From the NCBI GenBank assembly GCA_024405255.1, contig JAKSOY010000007.1, forward strand, positions 1 to 50,826: a DNA stretch of 50,826 nucleotides, read 5' to 3'. Source of the DNA: Kiritimatiellia bacterium (GTDB lineage Bacteria; Verrucomicrobiota; Kiritimatiellia; RFP12; UBA1067). The notes under the pieces were generated by a model that saw only the letters and a list, made by a program, of their open reading frames with translations, ran no database searches and was not told the origin of the DNA. Numbering within the stretch: the stretch's first letter is position 1; every line of letters begins with the position of its first letter. The position numbers were made by a program, and so were the translations under genes. Positions 10,375-19,569 of this stretch are shown piece after piece.

Positions 10375-10410
10375 GACGACCTCTTCTGTGAAGGGGTCGT
10401 CCGTCTTTTT
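10375..10410 (+). terminator. Rho-independent terminator after the prs/oxidoreductase unit
   Basis: GACGACC (10375-10381) pairs with GGTCGTC (10395-10401), followed by CGTCTTTTT. It lies 35 bases past the stop codon and is well formed. Confidence 0.8.
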
Positions 10411-10605
10411 GTTCGATCCTCGTTCGTAATAGGGCCGCTTAACTTCAAAAATGGTGCGAAATCTGCACAATGTTGTGCATATTAAAATATTTGTAAAATA
10501 TTTTATTTTTTCTGTCAGCAGGTCGTCGCTTCGGCATAACCTATGGTGTCTGCGGGAGATAATCCCCGACCCAATTTCAAAGATAGTTTCTTTCAAACCT
10601 TGCTC
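10411..10605 (+). other. Gene-free spacer between two terminators; possible small RNA
   Basis: No convincing protein-coding frame is seen. A very AT-rich stretch (about 10480-10515) precedes a GC-balanced segment containing GCGGGAGATAATCCCCG, and the spacer leads straight into a second strong terminator at 10606-10644. A terminator with no gene in front of it suggests a short untranslated transcript. I could not match it to a known RNA family. Confidence 0.3.
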
Positions 10606-10644
10606 GAAGCCGGACCATCCTAGTGGTTCGGCTTCTGGGTTTTT
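10606..10644 (+). terminator. Strong Rho-independent terminator with no CDS upstream
   Basis: GAAGCCGGACCA (10606-10617) pairs with TGGTTCGGCTTC (10624-10635) over 12 positions, with one G-T pair. A 6-base loop and TGGGTTTTTAT follow. Confidence 0.8.
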
Positions 10645-10663
10645 ATACGGCCTTTTCCAATAT

Positions 10664-10713
10664 CTTTATAGTTCTCAATGGTAAATTCAGATTGACCATT
10701 GAGAACTATAAAG
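10664..10713. repeat. Perfect hairpin repeat, copy 1 (TTCTCAATGG family)
   Basis: CTTTATAGTTCTCAATGGT (10664-10682) is the exact reverse complement of 10695-10713, a 19-bp stem with a 12-base loop. No T-tract follows on either strand, so it is not a standard terminator. It sits just upstream of the tricorn-like gene promoter. The core arm recurs at 19300-19345, 21057-21104 and 28636-28679. Confidence 0.92.
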
Positions 10714-10725
10714 ATGAACTTCGGC

Positions 10726-10754
10726 TTGCGCGGAACAGGTGGGTTTGATAGAAT
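10726..10754 (+). promoter_or_regulatory. Promoter with extended -10, 7 bases before the tricorn-like ATG
   Basis: TTGCGC (10726-10731), a 17-base spacer, then TGA-TAGAAT (-10 at 10749-10754). The ATG at 10762 lies 7 bases after the -10 hexamer, so the transcript would begin at or next to the start codon (leaderless). Confidence 0.6.
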
Positions 10755-10761
10755 ACTCCCC

Positions 10762-13700
10762 ATGAAACTGACTGTTGCATGTTGTTTCGCCACGGCTCTG
10801 AGTTTGAGCGCCTGGGCGGGGTCTGAAGATTGGACGCGAATCTATCTGGCCGAGAATCCTGTTGTGACGCGAGATGGCAAGTCTTTCTACTTCACGTGGA
10901 ACGACCATATCTGGTATGCACCGACTGCCGGAGGAACCGCACGTATGGTCTCATCGGCCGCCGCGCGTCAGTCGACTCCCGTATTGTCGCCGGATGGGAC
11001 GCGTCTGGCGTTCCTGAGCGATTGCGACGGGGGATACCATCTCTATGAGTGCCCGACGGCGGGCGGACCCGTTCGTCAGCTGTCCTACCATTCCGAATCG
11101 ACTCGTCCGTGGTGCTATACGCCGGATGGCAAAGATCTGATCTGTACGGCCTGGCGTGACGACGACGGTGACAGTGACGCGATGCGCGTCATTCGCCTTC
11201 CCGCGACGGCGCGCGGTCCGGAAACGCTGCTGTTTGACTTGTACGCCACGGCACCGAGTCTCTCGCCCGACGGCAAGCAGCTGCTCTTCTTGTACGGTGC
11301 CGGGTCCAAGGGACCGTTCCGTAAGCGCCGCCATTCGGTGACGTCGCAGAAGGGCGAAATCTGGCTCTACGATTTTGCGACGAAGAAGTTCCGTTGCATC
11401 ATTGAAAGGAAGTGGGACGTTCGTTCCCCGGTCTGGGCGCCGGATGGAAAGTCCTTCTACTACCTCACGACGGAGCTGGGTGGCATCCGCAACCTTGCCC
11501 GTCATACGTTTGCGGACGGGAAGGATACGATTCTCACCCATTTCACGGACGAACATCTGGAGCATCCTTCCGTCTCGGCGGACGGTAAAACGGCCGTGTT
11601 CCGCCAGGGCTACGATTTCTGGCGTCTTGATCTTGGCGTGGCCGGTGCGAAACCGCAGAAGATCACGCTCCATCCCGAGAGCGGCTATGTGGCGCGCGCC
11701 ACGACGCGCCGTCGTACGTACGACCGCATTTCGAACATCGATGAAAGCGGTGACGTGACCTTCTGCTCGGATGGTCTGCAGACGGCTTTCACCGCAGGCG
11801 GCGTCCTGTGGGTGATGGATACGGAAATCCGCCAACCGCGTCGTGTCGACGGGGGCACCCGTGCGTTCGTGCGCGAGTGCGCCTTTTCGCCGGACGGACA
11901 AGAACTCTACTATGTGGTCGATCGCGGCGATGGTTCGGATGTGCGTGTCGCCCGTCGGAGCGATCCGTCGCGCGGTTGGTGGGAGAATGCGTCGTTCCGA
12001 ATCGAAACGCGCGCCTCGGATGCGGAAATCCGTCGCGGATTTTCGCTTTCGCCCGATGGACGCCAGCTCGCCTGGATGAATCCGCGCGGCCAGCTTTCCT
12101 TCGCGGGGACAAACGGCGTGGTGAAGACGCGTGGCCCTGCCTGTCTCGATGCCGGCGGATATGCGTGGAGTCCTGACGGCAAATGGGTGGCGACTGCCTA
12201 CGGCGATCTGAACGGCAATAACGACATTTGGATTATCGCGGTGGACGGTTCGCGTGAGCCCTACAATGTGTCGCGCAACTTCCTCTGGGATGGTTCGCCG
12301 GCGTGGAGTCCCGACGGCAAGGTCCTTGCCTTCATCGGCGAATGTGCCGAAGAGAATAGCGGCGAGCGCCTTTTCTATGTCTATCTCGACAAGGCCGAAG
12401 AAGAACGCGAAGCCTTTGACGTGCGGTACGAGGAGGCGCGCAAGAAGGTCGGCAACAGCCCTGCGCCGGCCAAGAAATCGGCGAAGGCCCAAAAGCCGTC
12501 CGCCGTCAAGATCGATTTCGACGGCCTCTACGAGCGTGTGCACATGTTGCCGAAGGTGGCGGCGGGTGCGCCGTTCTTCTCGCACGATTCGCGGACGATT
12601 GCCTTTTCGAGTGCGGGGAAGACGATGAAGATCCATGTGCCGGACCGGTTGACGCCACAGCAGCTGTTCGCCAAGACGGGTTCGTGCTGTAAGTGGTTGG
12701 CGAAAGGCGACCGCGTGTTGCGCCAGGTCAATGGTCACCCTGCGCATGGCGATACGGAATTCTCTTTCCGTGCCTACGATACGATTGACATCGCCGATTG
12801 GCAGGAGCTCGGCTTCAAGACGATCTGGGCCCGCATTCGCGACCGCTTCTACGACGAGAACTTCCACGGTGCCGACTGGGAGTCGATGAAGCCCCGCTAT
12901 CTGCCGGCCGCGCGCCACGCGACATCGCATGCCGTGTTCCAGAAGGTCGTGGAAATGATGCTGGGCGAACTGGATGCCTCGCATCTAGGCTTGCGCGACT
13001 CGTACGATGCAACGCGCGAGTGGAAGACGTCACCAGCGCAGGCGACGGGTTGGCGGGAAGCCACCGCGCATCTCGGCCTTCGGTTTGACCCGACCTGGAA
13101 GGGCGAGGGCTGGAAGATCAGCGAGGTGATCAAGAATGGTCCGGCCGAACGTTCCAGTTTTGACTTCCGTCCCGGTGACATCGTACGCGCGATCGACACG
13201 GTGCGCGTGAAGGCCGGCGACGACCCCACCCTCGCCTTGAATGGTCCGGCGGACCGCGAAGTGACGCTGACCCTTGCGCCGCGTGACGCGAAGAAGGGGA
13301 CTCCGGAACCGCAGGTGCGTCTCAAAGTCTGTTCTTTCGAAGCGGCGCGTGTCCAGAAGGGTGCGGCCAAACTCCGCGCGGCGCGATCGTTCGTGCACAA
13401 GCAAAGCAAGGACCGTCTTGGCTATCTCAATATTGCCGCGATGAACATGCCAAGTTTCTGGCTGTTCCAGAAGGAAGTGTTCACCGAAGGCTATGGACGC
13501 GATGGACTCATCATCGACGTGCGTGAAAATGGCGGCGGCAACACGGCGGACAAGGTGCTCGCGATTCTCTTCGGCGCCGATCATGCGCTTGTGCATTCGC
13601 GTGATTTTGCCGAGACGCAATATGGTTATCCGCTGGGCCGCTGGGAACGTCCGCTCTGGAGCAAGCCGATTGTGGTGATGTGCAATGAGAATTCGGCTTC

Positions 13701-14028
13701 GAATGCGGAAATCCTCACGCACGCGATCAAAAACCTGAAGCGGGGACGCGTTGTCGGCATGCCGTCCGGCGGAAACGTGATCAGCACATGGGGACGCAAC
13801 GTGCTTGATTTCGGTATGCTGCGCGATCCGCATCGTGGTTGGCATCTGCCCGACGGTACGGACATGGAATGGCATGGCGCCGTACCGGACGTGATCGTGA
13901 AGAACGATCCGAACGATCTCGTCAAGGGCAAGGATGCGCAGCTCGAAGCGGCCATCAAGGCTTTGACGGAGGATGTCGCGAAAGCGAAGGCGGCGGAAAA
14001 GACGCGAGCCTGCCGCGCGGTCCGTTAA
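10762..14028 (+). CDS. Tricorn-like S41 peptidase, secreted
   Basis: Large protease homologue of 1088 residues, expected in the periplasm. A signal peptide (MKLTVACCFATALSLSAWA) is followed by WD/TolB-like beta-propeller repeats with many S-P-D-G-(K/T/R) turns (residues about 30-540), a Lys/Ala/Pro-rich linker near 570, and a C-terminal peptidase part. The latter has a helical core domain (from about 680), a PDZ-like segment (about 775-850) and the S41 fold with DGLIIDVRENGGGNTAD and the serine motif NENSASNAE at 975-983. An in-frame ATG at 10699 lies inside the hairpin repeat; ATG 10762 starts the signal peptide and fits the promoter. It precedes the esterase by 22 bases. Tricorn trims peptides in archaea; the substrate here is unknown, perhaps host glycoprotein backbones given the neighbours. 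Confidence 0.88.
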   Translation: MKLTVACCFATALSLSAWAGSEDWTRIYLAENPVVTRDGKSFYFTWNDHIWYAPTAGGTARMVSSAAARQSTPVLSPDGTRLAFLSDCDGGYHLYECPTAGGPVRQLSYHSESTRPWCYTPDGKDLICTAWRDDDGDSDAMRVIRLPATARGPETLLFDLYATAPSLSPDGKQLLFLYGAGSKGPFRKRRHSVTSQKGEIWLYDFATKKFRCIIERKWDVRSPVWAPDGKSFYYLTTELGGIRNLARHTFADGKDTILTHFTDEHLEHPSVSADGKTAVFRQGYDFWRLDLGVAGAKPQKITLHPESGYVARATTRRRTYDRISNIDESGDVTFCSDGLQTAFTAGGVLWVMDTEIRQPRRVDGGTRAFVRECAFSPDGQELYYVVDRGDGSDVRVARRSDPSRGWWENASFRIETRASDAEIRRGFSLSPDGRQLAWMNPRGQLSFAGTNGVVKTRGPACLDAGGYAWSPDGKWVATAYGDLNGNNDIWIIAVDGSREPYNVSRNFLWDGSPAWSPDGKVLAFIGECAEENSGERLFYVYLDKAEEEREAFDVRYEEARKKVGNSPAPAKKSAKAQKPSAVKIDFDGLYERVHMLPKVAAGAPFFSHDSRTIAFSSAGKTMKIHVPDRLTPQQLFAKTGSCCKWLAKGDRVLRQVNGHPAHGDTEFSFRAYDTIDIADWQELGFKTIWARIRDRFYDENFHGADWESMKPRYLPAARHATSHAVFQKVVEMMLGELDASHLGLRDSYDATREWKTSPAQATGWREATAHLGLRFDPTWKGEGWKISEVIKNGPAERSSFDFRPGDIVRAIDTVRVKAGDDPTLALNGPADREVTLTLAPRDAKKGTPEPQVRLKVCSFEAARVQKGAAKLRAARSFVHKQSKDRLGYLNIAAMNMPSFWLFQKEVFTEGYGRDGLIIDVRENGGGNTADKVLAILFGADHALVHSRDFAETQYGYPLGRWERPLWSKPIVVMCNENSASNAEILTHAIKNLKRGRVVGMPSGGNVISTWGRNVLDFGMLRDPHRGWHLPDGTDMEWHGAVPDVIVKNDPNDLVKGKDAQLEAAIKALTEDVAKAKAAEKTRACRAVR

Positions 14029-14050
14029 GTATTTGAGGAAGGAGAACAGA

Positions 14051-15496
14051 ATGAAAAAGATAATGATGTTTGGCGCTGCATGCGCTGCGATGATGAATGC
14101 CTGGGCCGTGCTTGAGCCGGCGGCGTTGTTCAATGACAACATGGTGTTGCAGCGCGAGAAGCCTGTCGCCGTGTGGGGCAAGGCCGATCCGGGGGCAACG
14201 GTGACGATTGCGTTCGCGGGGGCTGAAGCCAAGGCGACGGCGGATGCGAAAGGCGAGTGGCGGGGCAACCTGCCGGCGATGAAGGCCGACGGTGCGGGGA
14301 AGGTGTTCACGATCACGAGCTCGAGCGGCGAAAAGGTGACGTATCAGAATGTCGTGGTGGGTGAAGTGTGGCTTTGCGGCGGACAGTCCAACATGACGTT
14401 CCAGCTGTGGCCCGCGCCCCGCGTGTTCCAGCATGCAGGACGTGAGAAGAACGGCTACTATGACATGATGCTCACGAACGAACCGGAAATCCGCGGCGTG
14501 TGGATCGGCATGCGCTGGAGTGCACAGCCGGGTTCGATGGGGCGCCAGCAGTGGTTGCCGTTCACGCCGGGAGCGACGGGGAACTTCTCGGGGGCGGCGT
14601 TCCATTACGCGTTGCGGTTGCATCAGGCACTGCACATTCCGGTGGGCGTGATTTCGTCCGCATGGGGCGGGTCGCGCATCGAGCCGTGGATTCCGGCGTC
14701 CGGATTCGAGCAGGTCCCGAGCGTGAAGGCGCTCGCGACGGCACCGATTGCGTCGAAGAAGAAAAACGCGGATCTTCACCAGATGGCGCGCGCGTGCTGG
14801 AACGCGATGATTTACCCGCTTGCGCCGTACACGCTGCGCGGTGCGATCTGGTATCAGGGCGAATCCAATCGCGGCGAGTGGAATAAGTACTATGACTTAC
14901 TGAAGGCGCTGCATGCGGGATGGTCGAAGGAGTTCGAGTGCCCCGACATGCCGTTCTATCTCGTGCAGATTGCGCCGTATGGCTATCAGCCGGAAGCCGC
15001 CGATCCGGGGGCGACGCAGATTCGCGAAGAAATGGAGCGCTTTGCCTACACGGAGAAGAACTGCGGCATTGCGGTGATTTCGGATGTGGGCGAAGTGGAC
15101 AACATCCATCCGGGCGACAAGCGCACGGTGGGGACGCGTCTGGCGGCGCTCGCGTTGAACCGTCTCTATGGTTTCACGAATCTCGTCTGCGACGCGCCGA
15201 AGTTCAAGAGCGCCTCGGCTGTGCAGAACGGTCGTGTGACACTCACCTTCGACTATGTGAAGGCGTGGAACATGAACGGGCTTTATCCGCTGCGTTTCGA
15301 GCTCGCCGGCGCGGATGGCAAGTACGAGCAGGTGAAGGCGGAGCTCAAGGGCAACACGGTGCAGCTCGTGGTCCCGCCGAACATGAAGCCGACAAAGGTC
15401 GCGTATATGCGCAAGAGCTGCTGGCACGGGTTCCTCAAGAACGAGGCGGGTCTGCCGCTTGGGCCGTTCCGTGCGGAACTCGGCTGCGCGAAGTAA
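14051..15496 (+). CDS. Sialate O-acetylesterase-like SGNH hydrolase, secreted
   Basis: Predicted carbohydrate esterase of 481 residues that removes O-acetyl groups from sialic acid or other sugars. Signal peptide MKKIMMFGAACAAMMNAWA is followed by an Ig-like N-terminal domain (LFNDNMVLQREKPVAVWG, about 25-110). The SGNH core then has the nucleophile block VWLCGGQSNM, SAWGGSRIEPW, GAIWYQGESNRG, and the late block NIHPGDKRTVG containing the catalytic Asp/His. All these are hallmarks of the SIAE/DUF303 group. The start ATG 14051 has AAGGAGAA 4-11 bases upstream. It is likely co-transcribed with the peptidase before it and the GH2 enzyme after it (59-base gap), forming a glycan-degrading unit. 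Confidence 0.9.
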   Translation: MKKIMMFGAACAAMMNAWAVLEPAALFNDNMVLQREKPVAVWGKADPGATVTIAFAGAEAKATADAKGEWRGNLPAMKADGAGKVFTITSSSGEKVTYQNVVVGEVWLCGGQSNMTFQLWPAPRVFQHAGREKNGYYDMMLTNEPEIRGVWIGMRWSAQPGSMGRQQWLPFTPGATGNFSGAAFHYALRLHQALHIPVGVISSAWGGSRIEPWIPASGFEQVPSVKALATAPIASKKKNADLHQMARACWNAMIYPLAPYTLRGAIWYQGESNRGEWNKYYDLLKALHAGWSKEFECPDMPFYLVQIAPYGYQPEAADPGATQIREEMERFAYTEKNCGIAVISDVGEVDNIHPGDKRTVGTRLAALALNRLYGFTNLVCDAPKFKSASAVQNGRVTLTFDYVKAWNMNGLYPLRFELAGADGKYEQVKAELKGNTVQLVVPPNMKPTKVAYMRKSCWHGFLKNEAGLPLGPFRAELGCAK

Positions 15497-15555
15497 TGTC
15501 GACCGTTGTGAGGTTTTGTCCGATCACTTGAATTTCGGCGGAAAGGGAGTCTTGA

Positions 15556-18500
15556 ATGAAAATGACGAGCAGAATGTTTGTTGCCCTTGCCCTTGCGGCA
15601 TCGGTGGCGGGAAACGCTTTTGCGTTGGCGATCGATGGCAACGAGTGGCAGGATCTGACGCGCATGAGCGCGGGGCGCGAGAAGACGCGTGCGTCTTTTG
15701 CGCCGTTCCCGGATGAGCAGAGTGCGTTGGCGATTCTGCCGGATAAGACGCCGCGTCAGATTTGCCTCGACTCGCTCACGGCCTGGAAATTCAAGTGGTC
15801 GAAAGACCCGGCCTCGCGTCCGGTCGGGTTTGAAAAGCCGAACTACGATGTGTCGTCGTGGGAGGTCATTCGCGTGCCCTGCAGTTGGCAGGCGTTTGAG
15901 GCGAATGGCAAGGGCGGATGGGGAACGCCCCTTTATACGAACGCGCGCTATCCGTTCAAAGTCAATCCACCCCGCGTGATGGATGAACCTCCGCGGGACT
16001 TCACCAATTTCAAGGCGCGTAATCCGGTGGGGTCCTATCGGCGTGACTTCGATTTGCCGGCGGACTGGCAGGGGGATCGCGTGTTTCTCAAGTTCGACGG
16101 TGTGGACTCGTTCTACTATCTGTGGGTGAACGGCCAATATGTCGGCTTTACGAAAGACAGCCGGTGTGCGGCGGAATATGATGTGACGGACTGGGTGAAG
16201 CCGGGCAAGAACGTGGTGGCGCTCGAAGTCTATCGCTACAGCGACGGATCCTATTTCGAAGACCAGGACATGTTCCGTCTTTCGGGCATTTTCCGTTCAA
16301 GCTGGCTGGTGAGGCGTCCGAAGCTGCGCGTACGTGATTTCTTCGCGACGGCGACGCCGGTCGAGGCGGGGCGTTACGATGGTGATTGGCGGCTCACGGT
16401 GAATACGGAACTGGCGGGTACGGGTGACGGAACGGTGAAGGTGTCGCTCTTTGATCTTGCGGGGAAGCCGGTGGCGTTGAATCCTGTGGCGGGTGCGGAC
16501 GGTGTGTTTACCGTGACGCGGCCGAAGTTGTGGAGTCCGGAGTGCCCGAACTGCTACAAGGTCGTTGTGTCGCTCGCGCAAGGGGGGAAGACGTTGGAGA
16601 GCGTATCGACGCTTTTCGGTTTCCGCGAAAGCAAGATCATCAAGGGACGCTATTGTCTGAACGGACAGAAGGTGAAGCTGCATGGTGCGGATCGTCATGA
16701 AACGGATCCGCGTTACGGGCACTTCTGTCCGCGTGAACGGCACGAGCAGGATGTGGCGTTGTTGAAGCGGGCGAACTGCAACATGGTACGCAATTCGCAC
16801 TATCCGCAGGACGACTACTGGTATTATCTGTGCGATCTCAACGGCATCTGTCTGATGGACGAAGCGAATGTCGAAAGCCACGGCATCTGGAATGTGACGC
16901 CGCGGGAAGAACGTTTCCGCAAGGCGTTGGTGTGGCGTAACATGAACATGGTCGAACGCAACAAGAACCATCCGGCGGTGATTTTCTGGAGCCATGGAAA
17001 TGAATGCGGCAGCGGACGCAATTTCCGCGCGGCAGATGATGCGGTGCATCAGCGAGATCCGTCGCGTCCGACGCATTATGAGGGTGACTGGAGTAATTCC
17101 GATGTCGACTCGAACATGTATCCGAGTGTGAACCTGGTATGGTGGCATGCGAAGGACAAGAACGCGAAGCGTCCGTACTACATTTGCGAGTATGCGCACA
17201 ACATGATGAATGCGATGGGCAACTTGAAGGACTATCAGGATGCGATCGATTCGTCCGATGTGGTCATCGGCGGGACGATTTGGGATTGGGTGGACCAAGG
17301 GCTTTATAAGCTCAACAAGGATGGCGTGAAGATCATCGGCTATGGCGGCGACTGGGGGGACCGTCCGAACAGCGGACAGTTTGTCATGAACGGGTGCATC
17401 CTTTCCGACCGCGAGCTGGAGCCGGGGTATTGGGAGATCAAGCACGTCTACCAGCCGGTGTCCGTGACGCTTGACGAAGGGGCGCAGAGTGTGACCGTGT
17501 GGAACAAGCAGTTCTTCCGTGGACTCGATGTTTACAATGTGACGGCGAGCGTGCTTGTGAATGGCGAGCGTCAGACGACGATGAAGGTCGATCTCGATGC
17601 CGTGCCGCCGCGTGGCAAGAAGACGCTGATGATTCCGGAGGCGGCGCGTCGGGCGCTGGGCCCGGGCAAGGCGGTGTCGGTGCGGTATGCTTTTGCGGTC
17701 AAGGCGCGGGACGGGTATCTCGAACCGGGGTATGTGATTGCGGACGATCAGGTGGACTTGCCGAATGCGAAGGCGGCCGTGGCGTTGGAGGCGCCGAAAG
17801 GGAAGGCTGCGTCGCGTGTTGAGAACGGACAGTTGACGTTCAAGGCGGGTGATGTGAGGCTGGCGTTTGAGCAGAAGACGGGTGCGTTGGTATCCTATCG
17901 GGTGAAAGGAGAGGAGCGTTTGCTTCAGCCGATGACACTGGATGCCTATCGTGCGCCGAGTTCGAACGAAGTGGGGCCGGGCTCGCGTTGGGGGTCGAAC
18001 GGCTGGCGGGTGTTCACGGCGAAGGCGGTGACGTTCGGAGACGTGAAAGAGGAAGCCGGGGCGTTGGCGTTCACGGCCGAGATCGAGTATGCGGGACGGT
18101 CGCGGGAGAATCTGCATGGATTTGGCGGTGGTGGAGAACCGGGGGCGCGGTTGGAGACGCTTGACAAGAAGCCGTCGAAGATGGTGCCGCAGTTCCGTGC
18201 GATGCAGCATTGGCGTATTTATGCGGATGGCACGGTGACCTGTCAGAGTGAGATCCGTCCTGTGGGTGGCGTGAGGGCGGAGTTGCCGCGTATCGGCTAT
18301 CATTTCGTGTTGCCGTTGGATTATGCGCAAGTGTCGTGGTTCGGGCGTGGTCCGTTTGAGAACTATCGCGACCGGAAGTCGGGTGCTTTCCGCGGGCGGT
18401 GGGAGACGGACCTGACGAAGTTTGTGATGCCGTATGCGCGTCCGGAAGATGCGAACAACTTTGAAGAGACGGATGCGGTGACGCTCTCTGGCGTGAAGGG

Positions 18501-19227
18501 TGCGATTGGTTTTGCGACATTGGGCAAGCCTTTTGCCTTTGCGGCGATTCCGTATTCGGCGAAGGAGATTATCGAGACGATGCATCCGGCGGAATTGCCG
18601 AAGCCGGCGAAGGTGGAGTTTGGCATTTTTGCCGAGACGCGGGGATTGGGCGGTGCGAGTTGCGGTCCGGGGCCGTTGGCGCGTGACATCATTGACACGT
18701 CGCATCCGTACCGGCTTGATTTTGCGATTCTGCCGCGGGCGGCGCATACGGCGTTGGAGGTGCCGGCAGTTGACTTACCGCCGAGCGACGTCGGTTCGGC
18801 ATTGGTGTTGGGCCGATACAAGGTTTTGTCGGTGTCGAGCGAGCAGGGAGGGGATGAAAAGGCAAGTCATGCGTTTGACGGCAAGCCGGAGACCATCTGG
18901 CATTCCAAGTGGAGTCCCTCTGAAACGCGTTATCCGCATGCGATCGCGTGTGACTATGGCGAGGTGAAAAAGGTGTTCGGCCTGTCTGTCATTCCGCGTC
19001 AAGACGGTAACCCCAACGGTCGTGTAAAGGGATACAAGGTGGAGGTCAGCCTCGACGCCCAAAACTGGACGCCGGTCCTTTCAGGCGAGCTCCCCAATAC
19101 GGATGAAGTCACGGAACTTCGTTTCCAGACTCCTGTCCAGGCGCGTTATCTGCGCTTCACGGCGCTTTCCTCCCGGTTCAATCAACCCTGGGCGTCCTTT
19201 GCCGAATTGCAACCGCTCCTCAAATAG
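15556..19227 (+). CDS. Glycoside hydrolase family 2 (beta-galactosidase-like) with C-terminal F5/8-type domain
   Basis: Secreted glycosidase of 1223 residues. Signal peptide (MTSRMFVALALAASVAGNAFA after an initial MK), GH2 sugar-binding domain with YRRDFDLPADWQGDRVFLKFDGV, Ig-like domain, then the TIM barrel. KLHGADRHETDPRYG, NMVRNSHYPQDDYWYYLCD, acid/base E483 in WSHGNE and nucleophile E545 in CEYAHNMMNAMGN are all present. A LacZ-like beta-sandwich domain (small chain, about 770-1040) follows. The last ~140 residues form a discoidin/CBM32-like module (ASHAFDGKPETIWHSKW ... ARYLRFTALS), expected to bind galactose-type sugars. GGGAG precedes ATG 15556. Linkage specificity is not readable; beta-galactosidase is the best guess. 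Hairpin repeats follow the stop. Confidence 0.92.
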   Translation: MKMTSRMFVALALAASVAGNAFALAIDGNEWQDLTRMSAGREKTRASFAPFPDEQSALAILPDKTPRQICLDSLTAWKFKWSKDPASRPVGFEKPNYDVSSWEVIRVPCSWQAFEANGKGGWGTPLYTNARYPFKVNPPRVMDEPPRDFTNFKARNPVGSYRRDFDLPADWQGDRVFLKFDGVDSFYYLWVNGQYVGFTKDSRCAAEYDVTDWVKPGKNVVALEVYRYSDGSYFEDQDMFRLSGIFRSSWLVRRPKLRVRDFFATATPVEAGRYDGDWRLTVNTELAGTGDGTVKVSLFDLAGKPVALNPVAGADGVFTVTRPKLWSPECPNCYKVVVSLAQGGKTLESVSTLFGFRESKIIKGRYCLNGQKVKLHGADRHETDPRYGHFCPRERHEQDVALLKRANCNMVRNSHYPQDDYWYYLCDLNGICLMDEANVESHGIWNVTPREERFRKALVWRNMNMVERNKNHPAVIFWSHGNECGSGRNFRAADDAVHQRDPSRPTHYEGDWSNSDVDSNMYPSVNLVWWHAKDKNAKRPYYICEYAHNMMNAMGNLKDYQDAIDSSDVVIGGTIWDWVDQGLYKLNKDGVKIIGYGGDWGDRPNSGQFVMNGCILSDRELEPGYWEIKHVYQPVSVTLDEGAQSVTVWNKQFFRGLDVYNVTASVLVNGERQTTMKVDLDAVPPRGKKTLMIPEAARRALGPGKAVSVRYAFAVKARDGYLEPGYVIADDQVDLPNAKAAVALEAPKGKAASRVENGQLTFKAGDVRLAFEQKTGALVSYRVKGEERLLQPMTLDAYRAPSSNEVGPGSRWGSNGWRVFTAKAVTFGDVKEEAGALAFTAEIEYAGRSRENLHGFGGGGEPGARLETLDKKPSKMVPQFRAMQHWRIYADGTVTCQSEIRPVGGVRAELPRIGYHFVLPLDYAQVSWFGRGPFENYRDRKSGAFRGRWETDLTKFVMPYARPEDANNFEETDAVTLSGVKGAIGFATLGKPFAFAAIPYSAKEIIETMHPAELPKPAKVEFGIFAETRGLGGASCGPGPLARDIIDTSHPYRLDFAILPRAAHTALEVPAVDLPPSDVGSALVLGRYKVLSVSSEQGGDEKASHAFDGKPETIWHSKWSPSETRYPHAIACDYGEVKKVFGLSVIPRQDGNPNGRVKGYKVEVSLDAQNWTPVLSGELPNTDEVTELRFQTPVQARYLRFTALSSRFNQPWASFAELQPLLK

Positions 19228-19264
19228 TCGGTTGAACCTTCCAGTTGGACTTTCATTGGTAGCA

Positions 19265-19278
19265 ATAGTTCTCAATGG
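19265..19278. repeat. Solitary half-arm of the hairpin repeat
   Basis: ATAGTTCTCAATGG occurs alone, 36 bases before the left arm of hairpin copy 2, in the same orientation. It has no matching right arm of its own, so it could pair alternatively with 19331-19344. Confidence 0.85.
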
Positions 19279-19299
19279 GAATGGGGGAGTTTTCGGTTT

Positions 19300-19345
19300 T
19301 ATAGTTCTCAATGGTCATAAGGTGTTAATACCATTGAGAACTATA
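19300..19345. repeat. Perfect hairpin repeat, copy 2
   Basis: TATAGTTCTCAATGGT (19300-19315) is the exact reverse complement of 19330-19345; the loop is 14 bases. It lies between the GH2 gene and the tRNA promoter. No T-tract follows. Confidence 0.92.
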
Positions 19346-19419
19346 GGGGATGCTGTTTTTCAATAAATCTCATATATTTACGATTTATGGCTGAAATATG
19401 GCATAATACAAAATCCCTC

Positions 19420-19448
19420 TTGCATTCCCCGGGAAAGAGTGCTATACT
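19420..19448 (+). promoter_or_regulatory. Strong sigma70-type promoter of the tRNA pair
   Basis: TTGCAT (19420-19425), a spacer of exactly 17, TGC extension and TATACT (19443-19448). The tRNA-Gly 5' end is at 19471. This is the best-formed promoter in the window. Confidence 0.88.
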
Positions 19449-19470
19449 ATCAGTCGTTTTCGCGTAAGAG

Positions 19471-19546
19471 GCGAGCTTAACTCAGCTGGTAGAGTGCCAC
19501 CTTGCCAAGGTGGTTGTCGACGGTTCGAATCCGTTAGCTCGCTCCA
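19471..19546 (+). tRNA. tRNA-Gly (anticodon GCC)
   Basis: Full cloverleaf of 76 bases including encoded CCA. Acceptor GCGAGCT/AGCTCGC, D-arm with AGCTGGTAGAG, anticodon stem CCACC/GGTGG around loop TTGCCAA (anticodon GCC), and T-loop GGTTCGAATCC. It reads GGC/GGT codons. Confidence 0.97.
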
Positions 19547-19569
19547 TTTGTTCGTGAAAACATGTGAAT

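Noticed and set aside
10451..10684. Small ORF of 77 codons in the spacer before the tricorn-like gene
   Set aside because: It runs through a strong terminator and into the hairpin repeat, has no ribosome-binding site and no recognisable protein pattern.
10664..10713. Hairpin repeats as Rho-independent terminators
   Set aside because: Stems are AT-rich and no T-tract follows on either strand; copy 1 lies after a separate, typical terminator.
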